This document shows, piece by piece, positions 42,596-52,059 of a DNA stretch of 64,000 nucleotides. Within the stretch, counting starts at the first letter, position 1, and every line of letters starts with the position of its first letter. The notes beneath the pieces are model-generated. The model saw only the letters and a program-made list of their open reading frames with translations, did not search any database and was not told the DNA's origin. This DNA is from Massilia aquatica (GTDB lineage Bacteria > Pseudomonadota > Gammaproteobacteria > Burkholderiales > Burkholderiaceae_D): NCBI RefSeq assembly GCF_011682045.1, contig NZ_VVIW01000006.1, positions 62,001 to 126,000 of the forward strand, given 5' to 3'. Made by a program: the position numbers and the translations under genes.

Positions 42596-44070
42596 CAGAG
42601 CGTCCCGGCGCTGTCGCTCTCGCGCTCGATATGGGCCGCGCCCAGGTAGCCGGACAGGTCGAGGCGCTGCACCAGCAGCTTGTGCTTGCCCGAGCCGGTG
42701 CGAGCAATGCCGTCGACCCGCACGATCTCGATGTCCAGCCCGCCCTGGGTCTTGGCCAGCACGCCGGCCGCCAGCGCGCTGCGCGCGCGCGGGCTCAGTT
42801 CGGTGTCGGACATGACCTTGAGGGTGGCCTTGCCGGGTGTGTCTTGCTCGAATTGCATCATATCGGCGCTGGCCAGCTGCTCGAAGTGGGCCGCGCCGAT
42901 AGTGCAGATCGACACCAGGCGATGATCGCGGCACACCAGGAATTCCTGCAGCCGCCCTTCGATCCGTTCGACCACGGCAAAGCCCGGCCGAATGGTGTTG
43001 GGCGCCTTGCTCCACATGGCCAGGTCGCCGGTGCGGTAGCGGATCAGCGGCATGACCCGGTTGTCGAAGCCGGTGGCGACGATTTCGCCGATCACGCCCG
43101 GCTCGGTAATGGCGCGTCCGTCGTTGTCGACCAGCTCCACCTTGCCGTACAGGGGCCAGAAGAAATAGCGGCTGTCTTCGGGCAGCGAGATGGCCTTGAC
43201 GGCGCGCTCGGAGTGGCCGTAGTCGAGCAGCACCGGGCAGCCGAACACTTCGCGAATCAGGTCGACCTGATAATCGTAGACATTTTCGGAAAACAGCTGC
43301 ACGGCGCGGATGCGCGCGACCAGCTCGGGCGCCGGATTGGCCTTGAACCAGTGCGCCAGCGGCACCAGCGCCGAGGGGAAGGCGTGGATGATGGTCGGCT
43401 TCCACTTGGCGATCGCTTCCACGTAGCCGGGCATGTACTTCGCTTCCAGGTGGTCCGACGACAGATGCAGGTAGCGCTTGATCGGGTCGTACATCCACAG
43501 CGAGCCACCCGGCTTGCCGGCGCCCGGCACGCTGCGCCCGCGCAGCGCCAGGATGACGTCGCCGCTGCCGACACCGGCGACGGTGTCGAACGTGCTGTTA
43601 TAGGCAAAGTCCTTGGAACGCGACACGTATTTTTCCAGGTATAGCTTCATCGGCACCGAAGTCGAGCCGCCGGTAAACGCCATCAGGTGGGTTTCCGGGC
43701 CCATCTTGTTGGACAGATAACGGGTGCTGTCGGCCTTGAGCGACTCTTTTTCGAGCAGCGGAAAGGCGGCCAGCAGGCGCGTCGCGTCGGATGGATCGCG
43801 CACGTCGGCCAGGGCCGCTTTCAGGTGGGCGTAAGCGGGCACGGTTTCGATCGCCCAGCGCAAGGTAGCGAGCAGTTTTTCGTCGGCGCGGCGCGCGGTC
43901 CAGGCCACGTCGTTGCAGCGGTTGATTTCGGCCTGGAACTCGTCGTACTTGGCGCCGTAGCGCAGGCGCGTCGGCGCCATCGAATACACATGGCCGAGCG
44001 AGCTCTTGACCCATTGCGGGGCCGCCGTATAGAACTTCAGGAAAGGATGGACAATGTCTTCGATCGGCAT
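42595..44070 (-). CDS. CapK/PaaK-like AMP-forming ligase family protein
   Basis: A 491-residue member of the phenylacetate-CoA ligase-like group often called CapK in capsule loci. It shows MAFTGGSTSVPMKLYL (the P-loop-like adenylate motif), SENVYDYQVDLIREVFGCPVLLDYGHSERA and the LIRYRTGDLAMW hinge motif of adenylating enzymes. It may activate a carboxylate, such as an acyl or amino acid decoration of the polymer. The substrate is unknown. It lies between two glycosyltransferase genes in the EPS operon. Confidence 0.85.
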   Translation of the reverse strand: MPIEDIVHPFLKFYTAAPQWVKSSLGHVYSMAPTRLRYGAKYDEFQAEINRCNDVAWTARRADEKLLATLRWAIETVPAYAHLKAALADVRDPSDATRLLAAFPLLEKESLKADSTRYLSNKMGPETHLMAFTGGSTSVPMKLYLEKYVSRSKDFAYNSTFDTVAGVGSGDVILALRGRSVPGAGKPGGSLWMYDPIKRYLHLSSDHLEAKYMPGYVEAIAKWKPTIIHAFPSALVPLAHWFKANPAPELVARIRAVQLFSENVYDYQVDLIREVFGCPVLLDYGHSERAVKAISLPEDSRYFFWPLYGKVELVDNDGRAITEPGVIGEIVATGFDNRVMPLIRYRTGDLAMWSKAPNTIRPGFAVVERIEGRLQEFLVCRDHRLVSICTIGAAHFEQLASADMMQFEQDTPGKATLKVMSDTELSPRARSALAAGVLAKTQGGLDIEIVRVDGIARTGSGKHKLLVQRLDLSGYLGAAHIERESDSAGTL

Positions 44071-44083
44071 GTTGATGGGCTTT

Positions 44084-45250
44084 CTATGCTGTGGTGGTTG
44101 TGGTGGCGGCAGCGGCGCGCGCGCCGGCCAGTCCGCGGAAGATAGTTTCGTATCGCGTAATCATGTGCTGCACATCGAAGCGCGCGCGCACCGAGGCCAG
44201 CGCGCCCTGCCCCAGGCGCGCGCACAGCGCCGGATCGCTCAAACGGGTCAGGGCGGCAGTCAGTGCGTTGACGTCGCCGGCCGGGTACAGCAGGCCGTTG
44301 ACGCCGTCCTCGACCTGCTCGCGCATGCCGCCGACGTCGCTCGACACCAGCGGTTTGCCGAGCGCCATGTATTCCAGGGTGGCGATCGGAAAATTCTCGT
44401 CGTGCGAGGTCAGGGTCATCACATCGCACATGCCGATAAAAGGGCGCACATCCTGCTGGAAGCCGGCCAGCAGCACCGCCTCGCGCAGGCCGAGCGCATC
44501 GATGCGCTCCTCGATCTGCGGGCGCATCACGCCGTCGCCGACCAGCACCGCGCGCGCCGCCACGCCCTGGGCGCGCAAACGGGCCAACGCGTCGAGCAGG
44601 TCGCCGTGCCGTTTCTCTTCGCGGAAAATGGCGCACAGGCCGATCACCAGCTCGTGCGGCTTGACGCCGTGCTGCGCGCGCAGGGCGCTGGCCTGCTGCG
44701 CCACCAGGCCGGCCGAAAAGTGCCCGAGGTCGACCCCGTTGTGCACCACTTCGCTGCGGCGCAGGCCGACACCTAACTTGGCAAAGAAACCGCGCTGCAG
44801 CTCGCTGATGAAGATGACGCAGGCGGCCGTCCGATAAAATTGACGGTAAACGATAAAACGCAGGCGCGCGCTGGCGCCGCGCCGCACCACCCCCATGCTG
44901 TGGCAAATAAAGGCCTGCGGCGGGCGGCGCCGCGCGCGCCAGCCGGCCATGGTGGCGCACATCTGCGAATACTGGGAGGTGGCGATCACCAGGGCGGGCG
45001 CCAGGTCGTCGATCAGGCCGGTCAGGCGCTTCAAGGCGCCCAGGTCGACGCCGCCACCGGAATGGCAGCAGACGATGGGCGCGACCCCGCCCCGTTCCAG
45101 CTCGGCGGCCAGTTCGTCGGAATCCTTCAGGTAGGCCACGGCCACCTTGTGGCCGCGCTGGGCCAGGCCGGTCGCCAGCGCCACCAGGTGGCGTTCGGCG
45201 CCGCCGAACTTGAGCTGGTCGGCGACGAACAGGAGGGTCATTGGCGTCAT
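44084..45250 (-). CDS. Glycosyltransferase, GT4 family
   Basis: A 388-residue GT-B glycosyltransferase. It starts near MTLLFVADQLKFGGAERHLVALA, a classic N-terminus of this family, and has the acceptor-domain VVHNGVDLGHF and the C-terminal HDENFPIATLEYMALGKPLVSSDVGGM motif (E-x7-E type). The C-terminal tail is rich in Ala and Thr. The start is uncertain: ATG 45250 was chosen, with TTG 45262 and ATG 45241 as alternatives, since no strong ribosome binding site is seen. Confidence 0.92.
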   Translation of the reverse strand: MTPMTLLFVADQLKFGGAERHLVALATGLAQRGHKVAVAYLKDSDELAAELERGGVAPIVCCHSGGGVDLGALKRLTGLIDDLAPALVIATSQYSQMCATMAGWRARRRPPQAFICHSMGVVRRGASARLRFIVYRQFYRTAACVIFISELQRGFFAKLGVGLRRSEVVHNGVDLGHFSAGLVAQQASALRAQHGVKPHELVIGLCAIFREEKRHGDLLDALARLRAQGVAARAVLVGDGVMRPQIEERIDALGLREAVLLAGFQQDVRPFIGMCDVMTLTSHDENFPIATLEYMALGKPLVSSDVGGMREQVEDGVNGLLYPAGDVNALTAALTRLSDPALCARLGQGALASVRARFDVQHMITRYETIFRGLAGARAAAATTTTTA

Positions 45251-45313
45251 CTGGGTTGTCAAGCAATCATGGTCAAAGTAGAGACTCCCGCCGGGGCGGG
45301 GCCGGCAGCTGGT

Positions 45314-46588
45314 TCAGCTGCGTCCCATCGCCAGCGCGATCTGGTCCTTCAGGGCGGCGGCCACGCGTGGCGCGGCGAAGCGTTCGGCCACCCGCTCGTC
45401 CAACCCGGCCGGGCCGCCCTGCCCGGCCGCGCCATCGAGCGCGGCCAGGCCGGCGCGCAGCATGCGGGTGACCGCTTCGATATCGTCCGGGGCGGCGCAG
45501 GCGTCGGCGCTGCCGGCCCACTCGGCGATCAGGTCGGCCGAGGTGCCCGGCGGCGTGATGCCCCAGACCGGGCGGCGCGCGCCGATGTACTCCACCAGTT
45601 TACTTGGCAGGAACACACTGGGCAACTTGCTGGGGGCGTCGATCACCAGCAGCGCGTCGGCGTCGCGCGCCAGTTGCAGCGATGCGCGGTAGCCGACCTG
45701 ACCGCGCATGCGTACCAGGCCGGGCGGCAGCGCCTTGTAGGCCTCCGAGACGAGCAGGTTGGGCGAGACGTGGCCGACGAATTCGAAGGCGAGCGTATCG
45801 AACGCGTTCGGCTGGCGTTCGAGCATGCGCGCCAGCGCCGCGAACAGCGGCTCGGGCGAGCGGGCGCCGTAGCAGGCGCCGATGTGGCGTACCACATGCC
45901 TGACGCCGGGACGCGCCGCCACCGCCACGGCCGGCGCCAGGGCTGGCTCCGGGCCGGCGAAATTATCCATGTCCCAGGCGTGCGGCAGCACGGCGGCGCG
46001 CGCGCGCCAGGCCGGCGGATACTTGGCCATCACCAGGTCCAGGGTGCGCTGCGAGGTAAACAGCACGCGGTCGGCGGCGCCAATCACGCGCCGCTCGAGC
46101 GCGGCGTTGACCCGGTGTTCAAGCCAGGTATTCGGATGGAAGGGATTGTCCGACCAGGGGTCGCTGAAATGCGCCAGCCATGGCAAACCGGTGCGGCGCT
46201 TGATGTCCAGCGCCAGCAGGTGGTCCGACATCGGCATGCCGAAGCTGACCAGCACCTCGCTGCCGCTGGCGGCGATGCGTTCCAGCGCGGGAGCGAGCGC
46301 ACGGCGGCGCCATGGACCGAGGCTATCGGGAATGGTGTTATACAGCGGCAGCAGGCGGCGCGCGACCTTGTGCAGGAAACCCTTGAAAAAGGTGCCGGGG
46401 CTGGGCACGCACAGCGAGCCGATGCGCTCGAAAAAATCCGGATACTGGTCGTAGGCGTCGGCAAACTGCGGGTCGCTGCCGTGCAGCAGTTCGACCCGCG
46501 CATCGAGGTGGTACAGCTGGCGCCCGATCTGGATCGCCTGCGGCGTCAGCTTGGGCGGCGCGTAGTAGCAGATCGCAAAAATCTTCAA
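45314..46588 (-). CDS. Glycosyltransferase, GT-B fold
   Basis: A 424-residue glycosyltransferase-like protein with a TTG start at 46588. The TTG overlaps the upstream epimerase stop as TTGA and has GGAG about 7 nt upstream. Motifs are KIFAICYYAPPKLTPQAIQIG, AHFSDPWSDNPF, VRHIGACYGARSPEPLFAAL and KLVEYIGARRPVWGITPPG, matching sugar transferases of exopolysaccharide loci. Donor and linkage are unknown. Confidence 0.85.
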   Translation of the reverse strand: MKIFAICYYAPPKLTPQAIQIGRQLYHLDARVELLHGSDPQFADAYDQYPDFFERIGSLCVPSPGTFFKGFLHKVARRLLPLYNTIPDSLGPWRRRALAPALERIAASGSEVLVSFGMPMSDHLLALDIKRRTGLPWLAHFSDPWSDNPFHPNTWLEHRVNAALERRVIGAADRVLFTSQRTLDLVMAKYPPAWRARAAVLPHAWDMDNFAGPEPALAPAVAVAARPGVRHVVRHIGACYGARSPEPLFAALARMLERQPNAFDTLAFEFVGHVSPNLLVSEAYKALPPGLVRMRGQVGYRASLQLARDADALLVIDAPSKLPSVFLPSKLVEYIGARRPVWGITPPGTSADLIAEWAGSADACAAPDDIEAVTRMLRAGLAALDGAAGQGGPAGLDERVAERFAAPRVAAALKDQIALAMGRS

Positions 46589-47742
46589 GCGCGCTCTCCG
46601 AAGCCGGCCAGGGTGTCGAGGATGCGCTGCGAGGCATGGCCATCGCCATAGAAATTGCCGCCGCTGCCGTCGCGCACGTCGTTGTCGAGCAGGCTGGCCA
46701 CGGCGGTGACGATGCGTTCGCGGTGCGGGCCGACCAGGTGCACCATGCCGGAAGAAGCGCCTTCCATGCGCTCGGTGACGTCGCGCATGACCACCACCGG
46801 TTTGCCCAGGCTCGGCGCTTCTTCCTGGACGCCGCCGGAATCGGTCAGCACCACGGACGCGTTGATCATCATGGCCACGAACGGCAGGTAGTCGAGCGGC
46901 TGGCACAGCACCAGGTTGGCGAAGCCGGCCGGCACCAGATAGCGCTCGACGGCGCCGCGCACGGCCGGATTCGGATGCACCGGGAACACGAAATCGATGT
47001 CGGGATAGCGCGTGCACAGCTCGGCGATGGCGGTGCAGATCGCCTCGAAGCCGGCGCCGAAGCTTTCGCGCCGGTGCGCGGTGACCAGCACGAACGGACG
47101 GCGCGGCCCGATGAAGCGGTTCAGGCCCTGCGGTTCGAGTGCGGCGGCCACTTGCGCGCGGCAGGCCGGGTCTTCCTGCAGGCGCGCGCGCACCAGGTAC
47201 AGGGCGTCGATGCCGGTATTGCCGGTGATCAGGGTGCGTTCTTCAAGAATGCCTTCGCGCAGCAGGTTGGCCTTGGCCGGCGCAGTCGGCGGGAAGTGCA
47301 TTTCGGCGATGGCGCCGACCAGCTTGCGGTTCATCTCTTCCGGGAACGGTTCATAGATATTCCCGGTGCGCAGGCCCGCTTCGACGTGGGCCACCCTGGC
47401 CTTGGCGTAGAACGCGGCCAGGGCACCGGCAAAGGCGGTGGTGGTGTCGCCCTGCACCAGCACCCAGTCCGGGCGCTCCTGTTCCAGCACCGGCGCCAGG
47501 CCGCCAAGCACGCCGGTGGTCAGACCGGTCAGGGTCTGGCCCGGCTTCATCAGGTTCAGGTCATGTTCGGGGACAATGCCGAAGAAGGCCAGCACGCTGT
47601 CGAGCATTTCGCGGTGCTGGGCGGTGACGCAGACCACGACCTCAAAGCCGCCGTGGGCGCGCGCGGCCAGCACCACCGGCGCCAGTTTGATGGCCTCGGG
47701 GCGGGTGCCGAAGACGAAGAGCAGTTTTTGAAGTGCGGGCAT
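46585..47742 (-). CDS. wecB: UDP-N-acetylglucosamine 2-epimerase, second copy
   Basis: A 385-residue non-hydrolysing epimerase. It has the canonical FVFGTRPEAIKLAPVV, TAQHREMLD, HVEAGLRTGNIYEPFPEEMNRKL and VVLTDSGGVQEEAPSLGKP. The FPEE-x-NR motif is more typical of WecB/MnaA than the first copy's MPEE-x-NR. AGGA precedes ATG 47742. With two epimerase genes in one locus, the two may act on different UDP-sugars or be redundant. Confidence 0.95.
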   Translation of the reverse strand: MPALQKLLFVFGTRPEAIKLAPVVLAARAHGGFEVVVCVTAQHREMLDSVLAFFGIVPEHDLNLMKPGQTLTGLTTGVLGGLAPVLEQERPDWVLVQGDTTTAFAGALAAFYAKARVAHVEAGLRTGNIYEPFPEEMNRKLVGAIAEMHFPPTAPAKANLLREGILEERTLITGNTGIDALYLVRARLQEDPACRAQVAAALEPQGLNRFIGPRRPFVLVTAHRRESFGAGFEAICTAIAELCTRYPDIDFVFPVHPNPAVRGAVERYLVPAGFANLVLCQPLDYLPFVAMMINASVVLTDSGGVQEEAPSLGKPVVVMRDVTERMEGASSGMVHLVGPHRERIVTAVASLLDNDVRDGSGGNFYGDGHASQRILDTLAGFGERA

Positions 47743-47759
47743 GGTCGATCCTGGGATGG

Positions 47760-49256
47760 TTAATCGTGTTTGGTAGAAGATGTTGGAGCTGCGACGGGCG
47801 CTGCGGCGGGCGGCTTGGACAGGAACAGGGCGCGCGCCTCGGGCAGCGCGCCGGCCAGCTTGAGCAGGGCGGCATAAGCGACGGCGAAGGCGGCGCCAAT
47901 CAGCAGCGCTTCGGGCAAGGGAGCGCGCACCAGGTCGGCGGCATCGAGCAGCGCGGCCAGGGCGCCGGCGCCAAGGCAGGCGGCCAGGATGCGCAGCAGC
48001 GCGCCCCACTGCTGCAGCTGGCGCAGCGGCACCCCGGTCACGCGCGAGACGCGCCAGAAGCTGAAGGCGTTGCCGGCGGCCAGAGTCAGCACATTGCCGA
48101 GCGCGGCGCCCGGCACGCCGAACAGCAGCGCGCCGCTCACGCCGGCGGCCAGGCTGACGAACAGCAGGCAGGCGTCGGCGGCCAGCAGGAAGCGGCCCTG
48201 GTTGAGCACCACCGTGAGCGTGCTGACCTCGACCGCCACCCCCAGCAGGGCCAGGCAATTGATGCGCATGACGTCGGCGGCGAGCAGGTATTTGTCGGTG
48301 TAGACCACGGTCACGATGTGCACCGCCAGCACGGCGGTAAGCATCAGGGTCGGCAGCAGCACGAAGGCGCTGGCCAGGTTGGCGCGCTGGTTCAGGCGCA
48401 GCATGCCGTCCTGGTCCTTGCTCGATTCGAGCGCGGACAGGCGCGGCGCGATGGCGTTGCTGACGCTGCTGCGCACCAGGGCCACCACCGGCATGATGAC
48501 GGCCCCGATCGAAAAGGCGGCAAAGGCGGCGGCCGGGAACATGGCGGCCGCGACCCACTGGTCGGCCTGGCCGCGCAGCAGGAACAGGGCCGAGGCCAGG
48601 CCGAACGGCAAGGCGTAGACCAGCTGGGTACGCAGCACCGGCATTTGTAGCGGAAACACACGCCAGCCGTAGTGACGCCCTATGTGCAGCAGCAACAGCA
48701 CGACCTTGATGGCGGCGTAGGCGACCAGTGCCCCGAATACCACGTCGACCCTGCCGGAGCAGGCGGCGGCGGCCACCATGACCACGCGCAGCACGGCCAG
48801 CACCAGGATCATCCTGGCCTGCCCGGCCACGTCGCCGCGCGCATTGGGCAGGAATTCGATCAGGTTGGCCGCCACCCACAGGGTCAGGAAGGCCGGCATG
48901 AACCAGGCCGCGCTGTGCATGGCGCGCAGGCTGTCGGGCAGCAGCCGATTCCACGGCCCCAGCGCCAGCCCGGCCACAGCGCCGGTCAGCAGCAGCATCA
49001 GCAGGGTCTGGTGCACATAGGGCGCGCGCGCCGGTCCTGCATGGCGCGGCAGGAAGTAAAACAGGCTGCGCGGCAGCGCGAAGGGCGCGATCGCCATGGC
49101 CGTGCCGATCGCCAGCCAGGCCAGGCGGTAATCGGCAAAGGCGGCCGTCGGCAACAGGCGCACCAGCGCGATCGGCATCAGGAATTGCAGGCCGAAGTCG
49201 AGCATGTTGGCGGCGGTCAGGGTGATCGCGCCGCGTTTCAGGCTGGCGCCGCTCAT
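47760..49256 (-). CDS. Wzx-like polysaccharide flippase
   Basis: A 498-residue polytopic membrane protein of the MATE/MOP polysaccharide-transporter group, with about 12-14 hydrophobic segments. The N-terminal SGASLKRGAITLTAANMLDFGLQFLMPIALVRLL and the two-half organisation match polysaccharide flippases. It should move lipid-linked repeat units across the inner membrane. It lies 17 bp before the second 2-epimerase. Confidence 0.88.
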   Translation of the reverse strand: MSGASLKRGAITLTAANMLDFGLQFLMPIALVRLLPTAAFADYRLAWLAIGTAMAIAPFALPRSLFYFLPRHAGPARAPYVHQTLLMLLLTGAVAGLALGPWNRLLPDSLRAMHSAAWFMPAFLTLWVAANLIEFLPNARGDVAGQARMILVLAVLRVVMVAAAACSGRVDVVFGALVAYAAIKVVLLLLHIGRHYGWRVFPLQMPVLRTQLVYALPFGLASALFLLRGQADQWVAAAMFPAAAFAAFSIGAVIMPVVALVRSSVSNAIAPRLSALESSKDQDGMLRLNQRANLASAFVLLPTLMLTAVLAVHIVTVVYTDKYLLAADVMRINCLALLGVAVEVSTLTVVLNQGRFLLAADACLLFVSLAAGVSGALLFGVPGAALGNVLTLAAGNAFSFWRVSRVTGVPLRQLQQWGALLRILAACLGAGALAALLDAADLVRAPLPEALLIGAAFAVAYAALLKLAGALPEARALFLSKPPAAAPVAAPTSSTKHD

Positions 49257-49317
49257 CGCCCGCGCCCGCTGGGCAGCGCGCTCATCGCAATGCGCGCGTG
49301 CTGGCCGTGTTGCAGGC

Positions 49318-50514
49318 TCATGCGAGCAGCGCCGCCAGGTAGGGTGCGGAGACGGTCTCGGGCGCGAGACGCGTGATGGCGTAGGCGCGGCAGCGCGCGC
49401 TGCAGGCGGCCAGCCCGGCCGGATCGGCCAGCAGCGCGCGCGCCGCCGCGACGGCGCCGGCGACGTCGCTCACCGCCACGCCCAGGCCCAGGCGGGCGAT
49501 GATGCCGTCCGGGTCGAAGGTGGCGACCACCGGCACGCCGTTGGCCCAGGCTTGCAGATAGGTGTTGGGAAAGCCCTCGAAGGACGAGGTGTTCACAAAA
49601 ATGCGGGCGCGCGCGAACAGGCTGCGCGTGGTGCCGAACTTGACCTGGCCGTGGAAGCGCAGATTGGGCAAGGCGCGGCTGCCCTCTTCGGTGCGCGCGT
49701 ATAGATCGAGCTCGGCCGGATTGGCGCCGCCGGCCATCTCGCAGGCCAGTTCGGGCAGCGCGCGCACCATGTCGATGAACCACTCGGGACGCTTCATCGA
49801 GCGCATATTGGCCAGCCACAGCAGGTCGGTGGCGCGCTCGGCGGGCGCGAGGACGGTCTCGGGCAGGTCGGAAAACATACCGGCCACTTCAGCATGCAAG
49901 CCGTAGTTTTTCAGCAGCAGCGCCGCTTGCTTATCGGTTTGCGCCAGAATCGCGTCGGCACGGCGCAGGCCGTAGTGATACAGGGCGCGATCGCGCGCGT
50001 TGGTCAGCATCAATGTATCGGGCGCGCAATCGGCGTCGGAGGCGATGCGGAACACCAGGCGGCGCCCGTGGCGCTGGCAAAAGGCGGCAACGATGCCGAC
50101 GCTGGCGCCCGCGCAGCTGACGTAATACACGTCGGCGGCGGCCGCCTTCAGGCCGGCCCAGGTGGCGGTCAGGCGCGGCGCGAAAAAGCGCAGGCCGGGC
50201 ACGCCGGCATCGAGGGCGAAGGTCTTGCGCACGGTGACGCCGCCGACCTGCTCGACCGCCTGCTGGCCGAAGTCGCCCACCAGCGAAGTGACCTGGTGGC
50301 CGCTGCGCGCCAGGTAGCGCGACATCAGCGCGTGCTGCACTTCTTCGCCGCCGATGTGGACGTTTTTTCCATCCAGGTCGGCGATCACGCCCCAGGCGTT
50401 ATAGTTCAGCATGCAGATGCGCGCCGAGTTGCGTTTGCCTGCATCGCGCTGCGCTGCATTAGCAGCTACAGCGTCGGGCTGCATTGAATTGCGCATTGAA
50501 TCAGTATCCGTCAC
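49318..50514 (-). CDS. Glycosyltransferase, GT4-like
   Basis: A 398-residue GT-B glycosyltransferase. Landmarks are NVHIGGEEVQHALMSRYLARSGHQVTSLVGDFG, LLWLANMRSMKRPEWFIDMV and the nucleotide-binding NTSSFEGFPNTYLQAWANGVPVVATFDPDG. The first 30 residues are probably disordered. A GTG start at 50514 overlaps the upstream stop as GTGA; ATG 50496 is an alternative. Confidence 0.9.
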   Translation of the reverse strand: MTDTDSMRNSMQPDAVAANAAQRDAGKRNSARICMLNYNAWGVIADLDGKNVHIGGEEVQHALMSRYLARSGHQVTSLVGDFGQQAVEQVGGVTVRKTFALDAGVPGLRFFAPRLTATWAGLKAAAADVYYVSCAGASVGIVAAFCQRHGRRLVFRIASDADCAPDTLMLTNARDRALYHYGLRRADAILAQTDKQAALLLKNYGLHAEVAGMFSDLPETVLAPAERATDLLWLANMRSMKRPEWFIDMVRALPELACEMAGGANPAELDLYARTEEGSRALPNLRFHGQVKFGTTRSLFARARIFVNTSSFEGFPNTYLQAWANGVPVVATFDPDGIIARLGLGVAVSDVAGAVAAARALLADPAGLAACSARCRAYAITRLAPETVSAPYLAALLA

Positions 50515-52028
50515 GTTGCCAACTCATCTTTCCGTAAGTCAAAGGGCTTGTCGTGCCAGGGCGCCGGTTCCCGATGCCGGTTCCTGTCCTTCAGGCGGTA
50601 CACGCCGCCGCAACCCATCAGGATGCCCAGCATGATCCAGAAATACGATTGCGAAAACGTGGGCGTGAACATATCGTCGGTGAAACCCTGGATGAACCAC
50701 AGGGGAATCATGACGGCGCCGCCGGCAAACATGCCTTGCAGGCTGGCGCTGGCATGCTCGCGCGAGAGGCGCAGGAATTCGCGCCGCACGAACAGCAGGA
50801 AGGCCAGCACGAAGCCGAAGCCGACCAGGCCCAGGTCCATCAGGCCGCCCAGCCAGGCGCTGTGGGTCTGTGCCACCGGCAGCATCTTGTTCAGGCGCAC
50901 GGGCGGGCTCCACAAGAGCGAGCGCACGCCTTTCGGCAACACCGGTTCTTCCAGCACATACGGCAGCAGCGGCAGCCAGATGCCGTCCAGGCGGCCGGCG
51001 GTGACGGCGCCGCGGTCGCCGTTGCCGACCCCGGTCAGGGCGCGTTCGAGGATCGGTTCGATCACCAGCGGGCCGATGCAGCCGGCCACGATCACGCCGA
51101 TGATCACGGTCTTGACGCTGATGCGCTTCCAGAAGTAAATCAGGTTGACCAGGATGAAGCCGATAAAGCCGCCGCGCGAGAAGGTCATCAGCACGCACAC
51201 GGCGAACACCACGGACGAGACGAACAGCAGGCGGCGCTGGGCGTCGCCGGCCCCGCGCAGCGAGAACAGGGTGACCGCGTAGAGCATGTTCAACAACAGG
51301 CTCATTTCGTTGGCGTGCATGCCGAGGCTGCCCAGGAAGTCGCGCGCCAGGGGCGAGGCCAGCTGGCGCAGCGAGATGCCCGAGCTGAGCAGCCGCCAGC
51401 CCACCAGGGCGCAAAAGATCCAGCCGGACAGCAGCATCAGGTACAGGAATTTTTCCGGTTTTTTACTGTGGCGCACCGACAGCCCCACCATCAGCGCCAG
51501 CAGCACCAGAAATTGCGGCTTGATGAACATGTCGCGGATGTAACCGAAGCCATCGTGGTACTGGATCAGGCGTTCGGCCTCGAAGCGCGGCGGGATCAGG
51601 TGGACATTCGACATGCCGACCGCACAGGCGATGCCGATCGGCAAAATATACCAGGCCAGCAGGCGCATCGGCGCGACCGGATCGCGCCAGCGCCGCAGGC
51701 CGGCATGGACCACGTAGGAAACGATGGTCAGGAACAGGATCAGGTTGAGCGGATTGAGGCCGCGGATGCCCAGCATTTCATGCGGAAAGAAGACCAGCGC
51801 CGAGAGCGGCATGATGACGATGGCGGCGGCCACGCCGACCCGGAAATCGAGCATGACCCACAAGCCGAGGCCGCACATGATCAGGGCCGCCGGCACCAGC
51901 ACGCCCAGGGTCGGCACGGCGGCCCCGAACACGGCCGCCAGCAGCAGCAGCGCAACGATGCCCACCAGCGCCGTCCACTTGCTGCCGCCCTTGTAGCGGC
52001 GCGACTGGGGAACCGGGTGCTCGATCAT
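50511..52028 (-). CDS. O-antigen ligase/polymerase family membrane protein (Wzy-like)
   Basis: A 505-residue membrane protein with about 10-12 hydrophobic segments. The SHRGGF-like region appears here as VLMTFSRGGFIGFILVNLIYF, typical of the WzyC/O-antigen ligase group. A long periplasmic loop (about residues 350-400) holds the AQTHSAWLGGLMDLG segment conserved in these proteins. It probably polymerises or ligates the exopolysaccharide repeat units. AGGGG precedes ATG 52028. It lies directly after the exosortase gene. Confidence 0.88.
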   Translation of the reverse strand: MIEHPVPQSRRYKGGSKWTALVGIVALLLLAAVFGAAVPTLGVLVPAALIMCGLGLWVMLDFRVGVAAAIVIMPLSALVFFPHEMLGIRGLNPLNLILFLTIVSYVVHAGLRRWRDPVAPMRLLAWYILPIGIACAVGMSNVHLIPPRFEAERLIQYHDGFGYIRDMFIKPQFLVLLALMVGLSVRHSKKPEKFLYLMLLSGWIFCALVGWRLLSSGISLRQLASPLARDFLGSLGMHANEMSLLLNMLYAVTLFSLRGAGDAQRRLLFVSSVVFAVCVLMTFSRGGFIGFILVNLIYFWKRISVKTVIIGVIVAGCIGPLVIEPILERALTGVGNGDRGAVTAGRLDGIWLPLLPYVLEEPVLPKGVRSLLWSPPVRLNKMLPVAQTHSAWLGGLMDLGLVGFGFVLAFLLFVRREFLRLSREHASASLQGMFAGGAVMIPLWFIQGFTDDMFTPTFSQSYFWIMLGILMGCGGVYRLKDRNRHREPAPWHDKPFDLRKDELAT

Positions 52029-52059
52029 GCCGGCCCCTGTGCGCTCGGTACGCCGCACA

